Virus record (IMG/VR): IMGVR_UViG_3300010883_000142
Location: 1 to 37,282 of that record
DNA: 37,282 nucleotides
Direction: 5' to 3' (one strand)
From: a virus
A model generated the notes under the pieces. It saw nothing but the letters and a program-made list of their open reading frames with translations, searched no databases and was not told the DNA's origin. Position 1 is the stretch's first letter; each line of letters begins with the position of its first letter. Below are positions 8,254 through 16,403 of this stretch, piece after piece. Position numbers and translations under genes: made by a program.

Positions 8254-8928
8254 ATGCGTAAGATTCTTGTTGTATTCGCGTTGCTTGCCTGCTTTGTTAC
8301 GCAGGCAGATGCACAGAGCCGCGGTCATCGCTGGTTCATCCCGTATAACGATTTCAACCGTGTGCCGGGCTCGGATGTGATGGCTGCAGGATCGGCCATT
8401 ACAGCAGAAATCAGCACATTCGGTGTCAGTGGTATTCCTATGGCGACAGCTGATCTAGCTGCGCTTACGACCATGTGGCCGACGGAGTATCATAACAACC
8501 TGTATCCGGTTGCTGTGCGTATTATCTGGGCCTCGGATTCTGCAGGAGATGATGGCAGTATTGATTTCCTGTTCTCCATTGAGGAAAAGTCGTTTGGTGC
8601 GCAAACCGCATTGGAGGCTGCCACTGTTGCAATGGCAGATGATATTGCATTTGCAGCTGAAACGTCCAATGTTCAATTCGGTGTTCAAACCACAGCCTGG
8701 GACTCACTCGGTGTGGTTGCCATGTCGACGTATAATGGCGAAACACTGGTGCAGATGATGGTTGAGCTGAATGATGAAGGTGATACCACGTCAGATGAAG
8801 TGCATCTGCTCGGTGTTGAAATCTTCTTTGTGCCACCCGATTTTAAGGGTGCGAATTTCTACGTTCCTGGATCGACGGCACAGGCAGCGACGAATGGTAT
8901 CGCATTGCCAAGACGTGCTGGCTTTTAA
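8254..8928 (+). CDS. Exported hypothetical protein next to the capsid gene
   Basis: A 224-residue protein with a clear signal peptide: MRK, hydrophobic ILVVFALLACFV, then a TQADAQ cleavage region giving a mature start near Gln21. The mature part is rich in beta-type sequence and small residues with no Cys, and ends in LPRRAGF. It sits 3 bases after the capsid gene with AGGAG upstream, so it should be made in quantity. A Sec signal on a gene in the capsid block is odd: the product may act in the envelope or at the cell surface, or the signal may be a membrane anchor. I recognise no family. Confidence 0.75.
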   Translation: MRKILVVFALLACFVTQADAQSRGHRWFIPYNDFNRVPGSDVMAAGSAITAEISTFGVSGIPMATADLAALTTMWPTEYHNNLYPVAVRIIWASDSAGDDGSIDFLFSIEEKSFGAQTALEAATVAMADDIAFAAETSNVQFGVQTTAWDSLGVVAMSTYNGETLVQMMVELNDEGDTTSDEVHLLGVEIFFVPPDFKGANFYVPGSTAQAATNGIALPRRAGF

Positions 8929-8930
8929 CA

Positions 8931-9036
8931 AACCCCGTGTGCCCCCTTTGCACATCTGAACGGGTAACCTGCAGGTTGCGAGAAGTGTCTGGGCTGGGTA
9001 ATCCAGCTGACTCAGGCTTCTCCTTCCTGTGGGGTT
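8931..9036 (+). ncRNA. Candidate structured RNA, cloverleaf-like
   Basis: The 129-base gap after the exported protein gene folds by eye into a closed multibranch structure. P1 is AACCCC (8931-8936) with GGGGTT (9031-9036). P2 is TGTGC/GCACA (8938-8942/8950-8954). P3 is GTAACC/GGTTGC around a TGCA loop (8964-8979). P4 is GAGAAG/CTTCTC (8980-8985/9017-9022), stacked on CTG/CAG and GCTGG/CCAGC. It lacks tRNA features (no T-arm consensus, no CCA end). It could be a terminator/processing element or a translational control structure ahead of the gene at 9058. Folding was done by eye only. Confidence 0.4.
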
Positions 9037-9057
9037 AGTCCGAAAGGCGGACCTATT
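9034..9057 (+). promoter_or_regulatory. Palindromic element copy 1
   Basis: GTTAGTCCG, AAAGG, CGGAC, CTATT: an imperfect palindrome (5-bp stem, 5-base loop, plus outer A-T pairs around one bulge). It ends directly at the ATG of the next gene with no clear Shine-Dalgarno between. Three relatives occur at 18991, 30613 and 36481. Relative to its gene this copy is in the opposite orientation to the other three. Confidence 0.7.
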
Positions 9058-9369
9058 ATGGCATATGAAATAAACTTTCTCGGTGATAACCACGCCACCG
9101 TGCACGGGGTCTGTGACGGGACAGCTGACACGGCTCTGGCTACGTTGCCACCGAATCCTTGGAATGATGCGCAGATTGCGTGTATGTCCGAGGGCGAAGG
9201 TGTTTATGTTGAGGATGACGGCTCTGTTGCACCTCGTCAAAGCGGTGCGTTGCAGGCCACGATCGATGTTCGTTCTTCCGTAGCGGGAGGAAAGTTCTTC
9301 GTTGTCCACTGTTTCAAACTTGGCTCGGGCGAAGGCAACGTCCGGGATCACAGTGCAATAACTACGTAA
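9058..9369 (+). CDS. Small probable virion protein
   Basis: A 103-residue soluble protein with mainly beta-type sequence and no membrane segment. It lies between the capsid block and the connector genes, where podophages often encode head decoration or closure proteins. Its start abuts palindrome copy 1 and its stop overlaps the next ATG (TAATG). No canonical ribosome site precedes ATG 9058, so initiation may depend on the upstream structure. No family recognised. Confidence 0.7.
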   Translation: MAYEINFLGDNHATVHGVCDGTADTALATLPPNPWNDAQIACMSEGEGVYVEDDGSVAPRQSGALQATIDVRSSVAGGKFFVVHCFKLGSGEGNVRDHSAITT

Positions 9370-9650
9370 TGCCAGGCAAATCCATCCATATGCTTTCGTG
9401 TGCGCGAATGTTCTACACGGAAGAAACAGCAAAAGAGCTGGCTTCAGCCTATGACATACAGGCCGAGTCGATTCTTACAGCCTCTGCGATCCTATTCGTT
9501 GTTGGGACTAAGCGTGCGTTTGAAGGCATATGGATGGATGTTCGTGACGGTTATCACTTTATGCGAGGCGAATATGTTGAAGGTCGAATGCTGTATACAC
9601 CCTCATGCAAGATGGGCGCTCAGCAAGCTGAAAGAGAAGAAGCAATATAA
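9369..9650 (+). CDS. Hypothetical protein (93 aa)
   Basis: A small protein with one moderately hydrophobic stretch (ESILTASAILFVVGTKRAF, ~33-51), which may be a buried helix and not a true membrane segment. It starts in a TAATG overlap with the previous gene and its last 77 bases overlap the next gene in another frame. Position suggests a head-completion role, but no family is recognised. Confidence 0.65.
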   Translation: MPGKSIHMLSCARMFYTEETAKELASAYDIQAESILTASAILFVVGTKRAFEGIWMDVRDGYHFMRGEYVEGRMLYTPSCKMGAQQAEREEAI

Positions 9651-10242
9651 GTCACCTGATGACAGGCTTGTGCAGCAAGCGTTGGGGCTGACGACTGAGT
9701 TTACTGATCATGCATTAGATAACTCACATCCGTTTGTTTCACAGCGCTTGCTCCAGAAGCTACATCAGATTGATGAGCGATTGTTTCTCTGCTGGGAATT
9801 ACAGCACTACTTTGACCATCGTTGGCACGTCAAGTATCTCGACACGCACATTGAGTCAGGGACACCAATTGAAACTTCGATCGTCATTTTACAGTGGCCC
9901 TATGCGGTGCAGATACATGAAACTGCAGCATATCTGCCCTTTGATGGAGAAGCTCTTGCTACTGTTCGTCGGCTTATGCATCAAATACGTAATGGAACAC
10001 AGTCTGCGATAATTGAAGGTGTCCACGTCCATCAGGAAAAGAAAGAGACTGATCAGATTGCTGACCGCGAGGACATGGCAACAGAGATGGACAAGGAGCA
10101 ACGCAGATTGCAGGAACGTATATCAGGGAAAAGAAACATCTCTGATCCTGGATGGGAGCGTGGTGTGGGACAGAATGATGATGGCACGTATTATACGGAC
10201 GGGCCTGGTGCCCATTCACATACACGAACGAAGGCTATATAA
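9574..10242 (+). CDS. Hypothetical structural-region protein (222 aa)
   Basis: A soluble helical protein: N-terminal basic segment (LSKLKEKKQYKS), a middle with HYFDHRWHVKYLD, and a polar C-terminus rich in His, Gly and Lys (HSHTRTKAI). The frame is open further upstream, but ATG 9574 has GAGG five bases before it, and the upstream part lies under the previous gene. Its stop overlaps the connector start as TAATG. In podophages a gene here often encodes a small head-tail or accessory virion protein; no specific family is recognised. Confidence 0.65.
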   Translation: MLKVECCIHPHARWALSKLKEKKQYKSPDDRLVQQALGLTTEFTDHALDNSHPFVSQRLLQKLHQIDERLFLCWELQHYFDHRWHVKYLDTHIESGTPIETSIVILQWPYAVQIHETAAYLPFDGEALATVRRLMHQIRNGTQSAIIEGVHVHQEKKETDQIADREDMATEMDKEQRRLQERISGKRNISDPGWERGVGQNDDGTYYTDGPGAHSHTRTKAI

Positions 10243-11087
10243 TGCCCGCTATTCCGCTGATTGAAATGATTGAAAATGTCCGCGATATCGTGGATGATGA
10301 GAATAAGAACACGCATACAGATGCGGAGATTCTCAGCTATATTAACGCAGCGGTCGGGTTCTACGACGGTATCCTTGCGGAGTTTGCTGAGAAAGCATTG
10401 ATGCAGTATCGGGATGTGTCTCACGATGGTAGTGAGTTGCAGGACGTGATGCCGTATCTGCCCCGTATTGTGGGTGTTGAGCGCACGAGTAACACGCCTC
10501 GAACAGAAACCATACCACTTCCACGAGGATTTGATGACAGGTTATCATTCGTTGGCGTCAACGCAGGAACCCAAGAAGGTTTCTACTACGTCCAAAACAA
10601 CCAACTTGCAGTCGTTCCACAGCAATCAAGTGGCACCGATCGTGTGTGGATGGTCTTACGAACGCCAGAGCTACATTACGGGACGCTTACAGCAGGGGCA
10701 ACAACCACTAGCCTCGTATTTGGAGCGACACCCACAAAGGGCAATCTAGTCAAAGTAGACGATGCGTATAACTTCATACCGTTCATGCTGACAGTTTCAC
10801 GTGAATTAGGTGTAATTGATGATTTTACCTCATCGACACTTACTTCCACGTTACAACAGACACTATTGAATGACCCTGCTTCTGCTGCATACAGCATGTT
10901 ACCGCCCATCGACCCCGAGTTTCACTGGTTATACATATGGGATGCTGTGATCAAATGTCGTATTCGCACACATGAAAATACGATGGAACCTGCATCAGAG
11001 CGTCAGCGGTTAGAATCTCTCCTCATGCAACGTATCCGGAAAAATCAATCACAGCGTTCGCGCTATTACACAAGGCACGGCTGGTAA
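10242..11087 (+). CDS. Probable head-tail connector / adaptor protein
   Basis: A 281-residue protein beginning with helical MIENVRDIVDDENKNTHTDAEILSYINAAVGFY, which resembles the start of podophage adaptor proteins that ring the portal. A beta-rich centre (~100-170) and a helical C-terminus with YIWDAVIKCRIRTHENTMEPASERQRLESLL follow. It sits just before the beta-propeller protein and is joined at both ends by TAATG overlaps, matching the usual order portal, capsid, adaptor, stabilisation protein. The call is by pattern and position. Confidence 0.6.
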   Translation: MPAIPLIEMIENVRDIVDDENKNTHTDAEILSYINAAVGFYDGILAEFAEKALMQYRDVSHDGSELQDVMPYLPRIVGVERTSNTPRTETIPLPRGFDDRLSFVGVNAGTQEGFYYVQNNQLAVVPQQSSGTDRVWMVLRTPELHYGTLTAGATTTSLVFGATPTKGNLVKVDDAYNFIPFMLTVSRELGVIDDFTSSTLTSTLQQTLLNDPASAAYSMLPPIDPEFHWLYIWDAVIKCRIRTHENTMEPASERQRLESLLMQRIRKNQSQRSRYYTRHGW

Positions 11088-12781
11088 TGAGTATTGGTCT
11101 CCCATCAGTATTGATGAGCGACAGGCGCCAGCGGTATTCTCGTGGAGGCCGTCGCAATCCTGTATATCGACCGTCAGTAGAGCACGGTGTGAACGATACG
11201 CCATACTCAGCTACGATCGCCACATCACAAGTGAGCAAAGCTGTGAACTTTGATCTCTCAGAAGGTGGGGAGCTCGAAACACGTGGTGGAACGCTCAAGC
11301 TGTCAGATACAGCCGTGGCGTCTATCGGTAATCTCTGCAGCTATCATCTGTTCGTCAAGCGTGAGACAGACGGCACACTCACACGCACTAAGATGAAGAA
11401 GTCAGGGACGGTGTTGTATAAATTCAATGCGTCCACAGTAGTTTGGGATTCCGTGCAGACTGGGTTGGCGTCTGCACGTGCGTCTATGGTCAATTTCATC
11501 AGTTCTGCTGGCGCGGAGGTCATGTTATATGCAGATGGCACGAACTTCCTCATGTATGACGGCACCACGGTCACGGACATTCTTGCGAATTACACGGCAG
11601 GGAATGGAATTGATTGCCCACGGTATCTGTTTGTTAAGCATAGCGTATGTTTTGCTAGTGGGGACGATAGTAATCCTGACATTATATTCTGGTGCGACCC
11701 TCTTAAACCTGATAGTAACTGGCCCAGCCAGGGCTTTGCGATACTTGAGGGTGGTGTTGACAAGATCACCGGTATCGGGCAGCTATACAGTTACGTAGTG
11801 GTTACGTGTTTGAATTCGATCTACCTGATGACAGGGCGCACATCGGCCACATTCACCTTGTTCTCTGTTCACTCTGGCACAGGATGCACAAGCCACTGGA
11901 GCGTCGTGAGTGAAGGTGGATTCGTGTATTGGGCGAATCAATCAGGCTTTCAGATTGGCAAGTTGAGAGCTGCAGAAGATGATGGTATGGATGTGGAGTA
12001 TATGTCGCAGAACATGGCGAACACGTTCAAGACGATCACCGCAGGCTCCTGGGATGATATTGTAGGGGTATATCATGACGGCACGAAATCTATCTACTGG
12101 ACGGTCAGGACTGGTGCTAATTCTCAGCCTGATAAGTTGTTTGCTTACTCTACTGTGCGTAGTCATCCGGCACAAACGGTGCCAGAGTTCGGACCAGACC
12201 TGCGATACGTTTGGTCGGGGTATCATAGTGGTCTAGACTACAACTTTGTTGGTGTATCTGGTGATGCAAATGGTACAGATGAATTGTATGTTGTGGATGC
12301 TGCGGGGAATACTTACCTGATGCATAGTGGATATAAGGATAAACGTGCTGTAGGTGCAGAGACAGGCACGAACATATCGTTTGAGGTTCGCACACGTGCA
12401 GAGACATTTGGAGGCGCAGGAGTTACCGCCCGCGTGATGGACTTCTTTCCTGCTATGTATCAGCGCCATAATTCAGGATTCAGCATCCAGTTCCTGATTA
12501 ACCATTCGTTGTTATTTCCTGCCACGCCTCAGGTAGTCAAGTTTACAGGAAGTATCCCATACTGGAATTCAGGCACAGATGCTGCTATTACATCTGAATG
12601 GAGCAGCACAGTGTGGGCTGACAATGCGATTCTGAACGCAAAGATTGGGTTGAAGCAGAAATGCTATTCAATCATCGCCATTATAACATCTGATGGTAGC
12701 AACGCGCATGAAGAGGGGACGTGGGTTGGGTATGATATGCTTTACCAGCGCGATCCTATTCCACAAGGGAAGGCTGCATAA
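11087..12781 (+). CDS. Beta-propeller tail / DNA-stabilisation protein
   Basis: A 564-residue protein with repeated blade-like patterns: ...LFVKRETDG...LYKFNAST, ...MLYADGTNFLMYDGTT, ...SYVVVTCLNSIYLMTGR, ...VSEGGFVYWANQSGFQIGKL, ...GVYHDGTKSIYWTV. This is how P22 gp10-type packaged-DNA stabilisation proteins and related podophage tail hubs look. A polar N-terminal segment precedes the propeller and a beta-rich tail domain follows (~430-560). It should attach under the adaptor and carry the fibre encoded next. TAATG overlaps at both ends. Confidence 0.65.
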   Translation: MSIGLPSVLMSDRRQRYSRGGRRNPVYRPSVEHGVNDTPYSATIATSQVSKAVNFDLSEGGELETRGGTLKLSDTAVASIGNLCSYHLFVKRETDGTLTRTKMKKSGTVLYKFNASTVVWDSVQTGLASARASMVNFISSAGAEVMLYADGTNFLMYDGTTVTDILANYTAGNGIDCPRYLFVKHSVCFASGDDSNPDIIFWCDPLKPDSNWPSQGFAILEGGVDKITGIGQLYSYVVVTCLNSIYLMTGRTSATFTLFSVHSGTGCTSHWSVVSEGGFVYWANQSGFQIGKLRAAEDDGMDVEYMSQNMANTFKTITAGSWDDIVGVYHDGTKSIYWTVRTGANSQPDKLFAYSTVRSHPAQTVPEFGPDLRYVWSGYHSGLDYNFVGVSGDANGTDELYVVDAAGNTYLMHSGYKDKRAVGAETGTNISFEVRTRAETFGGAGVTARVMDFFPAMYQRHNSGFSIQFLINHSLLFPATPQVVKFTGSIPYWNSGTDAAITSEWSSTVWADNAILNAKIGLKQKCYSIIAIITSDGSNAHEEGTWVGYDMLYQRDPIPQGKAA

Positions 12782-14508
12782 TGGCTATTGCAATTGATTC
12801 AGGCACCGCACTAGTTAATGGCGAGGCCAATGATGCTGCTGACGTCAATGCTCGATTTACTACGATGGACGCGAGTATTGAAGATGCGTTATCATGGCTT
12901 ACTGAGATTACTGATGGACTCAATGTTGAAACCACATCAGTAGCTGCAGGTGCTATTAAGACTGTGATGGAAGTAGAGTGGGACCCGAGCAATGGTTCGA
13001 ATCTCACAGACAATGCATCAGGCGTAGCTATTGATTTGATAATGCCTGACGATGCTGATAACCAGGATGTGTTTGCACGTATCATTGCAATGTGTGTCAG
13101 TGATGCTACGGGGGCAGAAGAAGGTGAGATATCGCTTAGAGGTATAGATGGAGGAACTGCCAATACTGAGTGGGTTACGGTTAGTGGTGCAGGAACAGAT
13201 ATTCTAATCGGTAAATTAACAGTCCAGGATGCTACAGATTCTACAAGAACAACTACAGGATCTATCCAGACTGCCGGTGGTTTAGGTGTAGCTAAAGATC
13301 TCTACGTTGGTGATGATATTCTGATGGCGTCAGGGGGAGTGATTAATTTTGCTGCGAGTAATTCTACGATCACGCATTCTACAGGGCTGTTGACGCATAA
13401 TGTAGCTTGGACTAACACTGGCTTGATTACTGCCACTGCAGGCGTTACATCTGGCAGTAACATCATCTCTGACGCTGATTCCACAGATGATCTTGGAACT
13501 GCGTCCGTGCGATGGGCCAATGTCTATACAGATAGCATCGGAGACACAAGTCAGGATCTGACGGTTGCGGCCACTACAGTGAATTTGCCGACCGGGCATA
13601 TCTTCGATTATAACGACGGCAATGCGGTTATCACTCACTCTTCAGGGGTAATAAATGTATCTACCGGAGCTTTGCAGGTAGGCGGTGTAGCTGTTGCCAC
13701 TGGTGCAGGCGTGTCCCTGTCGGGGTCTACGAACAATACCATCGTCACGGTGACTGGCGCGAACGCGATGTTGGGTGAAGCCAACCTGACGTTTGACGGG
13801 GCAATCCTTGAAGCACGGGGAGCAGTAGCTACGCCGGGGAGACTGCATCTCACCACAGCAGAATTGACGGTTGTCGATGGTAATGTTCTTGGGAAAGTAG
13901 ACTTCTCTGCTCCGCTTGAGTCGTCAGGCGACGACGCTATTGCGATTGCCGCGAGTATCTGGGCAGAGGCAGATGATACATTTGCGGCAGATAACAACGC
14001 GACAGACCTTGTGTTTGCTACAGGGTCATCCGAAATCGCCACGGAGAAGATGCGGATCGACAGTGATGGCTACGTCACGAAGCCATCGAACTGCTATGTA
14101 TCGGTCTGGAACAGCGCGGCTGACAATGATGTCTCAGGTGACGGCACGGTATACACGATAGCTTTCGACACGGAAATAGATGACATAGGTGCCAACTTCT
14201 CGTCAACCACATTTACGGCTCCAGTGACAGGGAAATACCTCATTCAAGGCTCTATTTATCTTGCAGGAATAAATACCAGCCACGAAATCGCAGGTTTGAA
14301 CCTAGTAACGAGCAACAGAACATACCGCTTCCTGCATCTAAATCCTGGTATTGTTCCAAGTGACAATAATTATCCTATTTCTTTAGTTGCTGATATGGAC
14401 GCTACGGACACGTTCACTATAACGCTTACGGCCTCGGGATCTTCAAAGGTCGTAGATGTTGGAGGTGGTGCCCTTGCCACATACTTGCAAATCCAACTCG
14501 TCCAATAA
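12781..14508 (+). CDS. Tail fibre with C1q-like C-terminal domain
   Basis: A 575-residue Ala/Thr/Gly/Asp-rich protein. It contains motifs common in phage fibres and appendages: GSIQTAGGLGVAKDLYVGDDI (~160-180), DLGTASVRWANVYTDSIGD (~238-256), and EIATEKMRIDSDGYVTKPS (~420-438). The last ~130 residues resemble a C1q/TNF-like jelly roll (FTAPVTGKYLIQGSIYL..., ending LATYLQIQLVQ), a usual trimeric receptor-binding tip. It follows the propeller gene via TAATG. It most likely recognises the host surface. Confidence 0.8.
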   Translation: MAIAIDSGTALVNGEANDAADVNARFTTMDASIEDALSWLTEITDGLNVETTSVAAGAIKTVMEVEWDPSNGSNLTDNASGVAIDLIMPDDADNQDVFARIIAMCVSDATGAEEGEISLRGIDGGTANTEWVTVSGAGTDILIGKLTVQDATDSTRTTTGSIQTAGGLGVAKDLYVGDDILMASGGVINFAASNSTITHSTGLLTHNVAWTNTGLITATAGVTSGSNIISDADSTDDLGTASVRWANVYTDSIGDTSQDLTVAATTVNLPTGHIFDYNDGNAVITHSSGVINVSTGALQVGGVAVATGAGVSLSGSTNNTIVTVTGANAMLGEANLTFDGAILEARGAVATPGRLHLTTAELTVVDGNVLGKVDFSAPLESSGDDAIAIAASIWAEADDTFAADNNATDLVFATGSSEIATEKMRIDSDGYVTKPSNCYVSVWNSAADNDVSGDGTVYTIAFDTEIDDIGANFSSTTFTAPVTGKYLIQGSIYLAGINTSHEIAGLNLVTSNRTYRFLHLNPGIVPSDNNYPISLVADMDATDTFTITLTASGSSKVVDVGGGALATYLQIQLVQ

Positions 14509-14517
14509 GGAGACAAC

Positions 14518-14781
14518 ATGCCACTCACCATCACCGTAGAAATCTCAGACATCGACGTTCTGGCCCTCAAGAACGATCTGCTCGACATTGACGATTGGGT
14601 GCAGAAAGCCGTAGCAGGGAAGATTTACAGTTGCAAGACACGGATGCTTCAGGCAGGCACAGACGCGATGATTAAAGACCCTGCCTTCACCGATGCCATC
14701 CCCTCTGGTGAGGATGAACTTATAACGCTCATCGCATCCAGGACACTAGACAGAGTAGCACGGGAGGCAGAGGCAGTATGA
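14518..14781 (+). CDS. Hypothetical protein (87 aa)
   Basis: A small, mostly helical protein beginning MPLTITVEISDIDVLALKNDLLDIDDWVQKAV. It has the strong site AAGGAGA before ATG 14518 and an ATGA overlap with the next gene. It heads a run of very small coupled genes behind the fibre. The amphipathic helices suggest a fibre-associated or chaperone-like small protein, but no family is recognised. Confidence 0.75.
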   Translation: MPLTITVEISDIDVLALKNDLLDIDDWVQKAVAGKIYSCKTRMLQAGTDAMIKDPAFTDAIPSGEDELITLIASRTLDRVAREAEAV

Positions 14782-14936
14782 CCAAGAAGAGGCTGGAAGA
14801 TCGGCTGACGCTCTTGCAGGCAGAGTTAGCGAAGGCAGGGAAGAAAGCAGTAGATAACGATGCTACCTGCGTCATCCTGAAGAACCGCATCGATGAAGTT
14901 GCGGGACTGCTTAAACCGGAAGAGGAGAAGTCATGA
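14778..14936 (+). CDS. Small coiled-coil protein (52 aa)
   Basis: Translates as MTKKRLEDRLTLLQAELAKA... and ends KPEEEKS. It is almost entirely heptad-like helix. It starts and ends in ATGA overlaps with its neighbours (14778-14781 and 14933-14936), which is the main evidence that it is a real gene. No family recognised. Confidence 0.6.
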   Translation: MTKKRLEDRLTLLQAELAKAGKKAVDNDATCVILKNRIDEVAGLLKPEEEKS

Positions 14937-15007
14937 TCCCGCGCGGAAAGTTGGTTTCGGTTGGCCGCTTTGTGTACGAACTCTCCGAAAAGGAATACAA
15001 GGAGTGA
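14933..15007 (+). CDS. Tiny protein (24 aa) linking two coupled genes
   Basis: Translates as MIPRGKLVSVGRFVYELSEK plus YKE before its stop. Its ATG overlaps the previous stop, GAGGAGAAG precedes it, and its own stop overlaps the GTG start of the next gene (GTGA at 15004-15007). It may be a true microprotein or a translational bridge carrying ribosomes to the membrane protein gene. Confidence 0.45.
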   Translation: MIPRGKLVSVGRFVYELSEKEYKE

Positions 15008-15423
15008 GCGATCTGTTAGGTTCAGGCACTGAGGCTTTATCTCTCATCGCCCCTGAATGGCGACCGTTTATAGTTTTGTTATTTGCAGGGATCGGTTACC
15101 GTGTTGCAAAAAAGCGCGGCTGGGTAAATGGCGATCATTCGCTCACGCAGGCCGAGATCCAGAATCTCCTTGCTCCTGCCATTGTCCGGATCTCAGCCGT
15201 TGAGATTGAGGTCGGAACTCGCTTGCCGAAAATCTTGGCCGAACTCAGGATGGATTTACAGGGGGACATAGCGGCAACGCAAGAGTTAGCGGCCTCTGTT
15301 CGAGATACAACCGAACAACTGAACCGAAATGTCAATACCTCGGTCGTAGTCCTGACAAAAATAGATGCCCTGCGTGATGTGCTGATTGGGTTGGACGCAA
15401 AAATTGGAACAATGGGTAAGTGA
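15004..15423 (+). CDS. One-TM protein, holin-like (139 aa)
   Basis: A GTG start at 15004 sits in a GTGA overlap after AAGGAATACAAGGA. Residues ~16-32 (PEWRPFIVLLFAGIGYRVA) form a single membrane helix followed by KKRGW, then a polar, coiled-coil-like region (~50-139) with regular hydrophobic spacing. The frame is open further upstream, but that part overlaps three small genes. With the next gene it makes a pair of one-TM coiled-coil proteins, reminiscent of holin or spanin arrangements. Function is inferred only from topology. Confidence 0.6.
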   Translation: MSDLLGSGTEALSLIAPEWRPFIVLLFAGIGYRVAKKRGWVNGDHSLTQAEIQNLLAPAIVRISAVEIEVGTRLPKILAELRMDLQGDIAATQELAASVRDTTEQLNRNVNTSVVVLTKIDALRDVLIGLDAKIGTMGK

Positions 15424-15800
15424 TTTCAAAGGGATATCCGACCTTGAGTAAACAGGACAGCATAGAAATAACGCAGTCAAGTAAAGTGAATTTGGATGTA
15501 AAAACATTGGTCGGAATTGTTTCTGTGATATTGTCCATCGCTGGAGTGTATTTCTCTCTACAAGGACAGATTGCACAGTTGCAACTAGATGTGATCAGGA
15601 TGCAGGATTCCTCTACAATGAACACCGAGTTCCGTATTAAATGGCCTCGAGGCGAATTGGGTGCATTGCCAGACGATGCGAAGCAAGATTTGAAAATTGA
15701 GTATTTACAGAAAGATGTTACAGCTTTGCGGGGAGAGTTATCAGATATAGACGGAGAAATGGATGCCTTGAAAGTTAAAGGAAGCGACCAACAACGCTAG
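15420..15800 (+). CDS. One-TM coiled-coil protein, spanin/holin candidate (126 aa)
   Basis: GTG start at 15420 overlapping the previous stop (GTGA). A membrane helix at ~29-47 (LVGIVSVILSIAGVYFSL) is followed by a long heptad region (QGQIAQLQLDVIRMQ, later LQKDVTALRGELSDIDGEMDAL). An inner-membrane anchor with a periplasmic coiled coil is the architecture of an inner-membrane spanin, but no matching outer-membrane lipoprotein gene is visible. Confidence 0.6.
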   Translation: MISKGYPTLSKQDSIEITQSSKVNLDVKTLVGIVSVILSIAGVYFSLQGQIAQLQLDVIRMQDSSTMNTEFRIKWPRGELGALPDDAKQDLKIEYLQKDVTALRGELSDIDGEMDALKVKGSDQQR

Positions 15801-15810
15801 ACGACAGACA

Positions 15811-15891
15811 GTGGAAAGTGATCCTGAGAACGACATGCGCAAAAAGAAAGTGGCGACTAATGGTCAAGTTCCTGCACCAAGTCCTGGTTGA
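15811..15891 (+). CDS. Possible microprotein (26 aa)
   Basis: GTG 15811 or the in-frame ATG 15835 opens a short frame ending QVPAPSPG, with charged residues before it (ESDPENDMRKKK). The composition looks more like real protein than the overlapping frame that starts at GTG 15818. The ribosome site is weak, so this is tentative. Confidence 0.25.
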   Translation: MESDPENDMRKKKVATNGQVPAPSPG

Positions 15892-16141
15892 TCCAGTCAA
15901 AACCGGTGACGTGTTCAGGTTGTGTCATGCGGGCACGGAAGATATCGTGATGCTGGATGAGACACAACCCCTGGATAAGTTCCGCACCTGGCTTGATCCA
16001 GATGCTGCGTCACAGTTTCGTAAGGTGTGGCTGCTTGGGCATAGAGAAGCCTCGTTGGCACCTGGGTATGTGAATAAGGGGCAGGCCCTGAGAGCACTCA
16101 AGATGTGCCAAGATAACGATATAGAGGTTATAGATGCCTGA
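15860..16141 (+). CDS. Hypothetical protein (93 aa)
   Basis: Starts MVKFLHQVLVDPVKTGDVFRL and continues as an alpha/beta-looking soluble protein to IEVIDA. I prefer ATG 15860 over the in-frame GTG 15818 because the extra N-terminus (ILRTTCAKRKWRL) looks non-coding, though neither has a strong ribosome site. It overlaps the next gene by 8 bases. No family recognised. Confidence 0.6.
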   Translation: MVKFLHQVLVDPVKTGDVFRLCHAGTEDIVMLDETQPLDKFRTWLDPDAASQFRKVWLLGHREASLAPGYVNKGQALRALKMCQDNDIEVIDA

Positions 16142-16403
16142 TCATTTTGAGGAAACGGCCCCGCAAGCCACAGCAGCAACAGATGGTCAGATTGTGCAAA
16201 CGCCAACTGGTATGGTGATTGCTGCGCTGACACGGGATAGCGAGGTGATTCTGGCACAAATGACGAATCAAGGGGGAATACAGATACATGATGTATTGGG
16301 GCAGGTCATGCTAGCAAATATCTTGATCGCGCTGGAGAAGATGAACACACAACTAGAGGTCATTACTGACGCTTGTTTCTCTGATGAGGACGTGACACTA
16401 TGA
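16134..16403 (+). CDS. Hypothetical protein (89 aa)
   Basis: A soluble acidic protein: polar N-terminus (1-25), beta-type middle (TGMVIAALTRDSEVILAQM), and a helical end (VMLANILIALEKMNTQLEVITDA). It is coupled to both neighbours (8-base overlap before, ATGA after). The helical C-terminus could form a bundle in a virion complex. No family recognised. Confidence 0.65.
   Translation: MPDHFEETAPQATAATDGQIVQTPTGMVIAALTRDSEVILAQMTNQGGIQIHDVLGQVMLANILIALEKMNTQLEVITDACFSDEDVTL

Noticed and set aside
8931-9036. A tRNA gene in the cloverleaf-like gap
   Set aside because: The helices do not have tRNA lengths, there is no T-arm consensus, and no CCA or anticodon loop of seven bases.
8791-9432. A 213-residue minus-strand frame across the 8.9 kb gap
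   Set aside because: It runs against three well-supported plus-strand genes and through the structured gap, and has no ribosome site.
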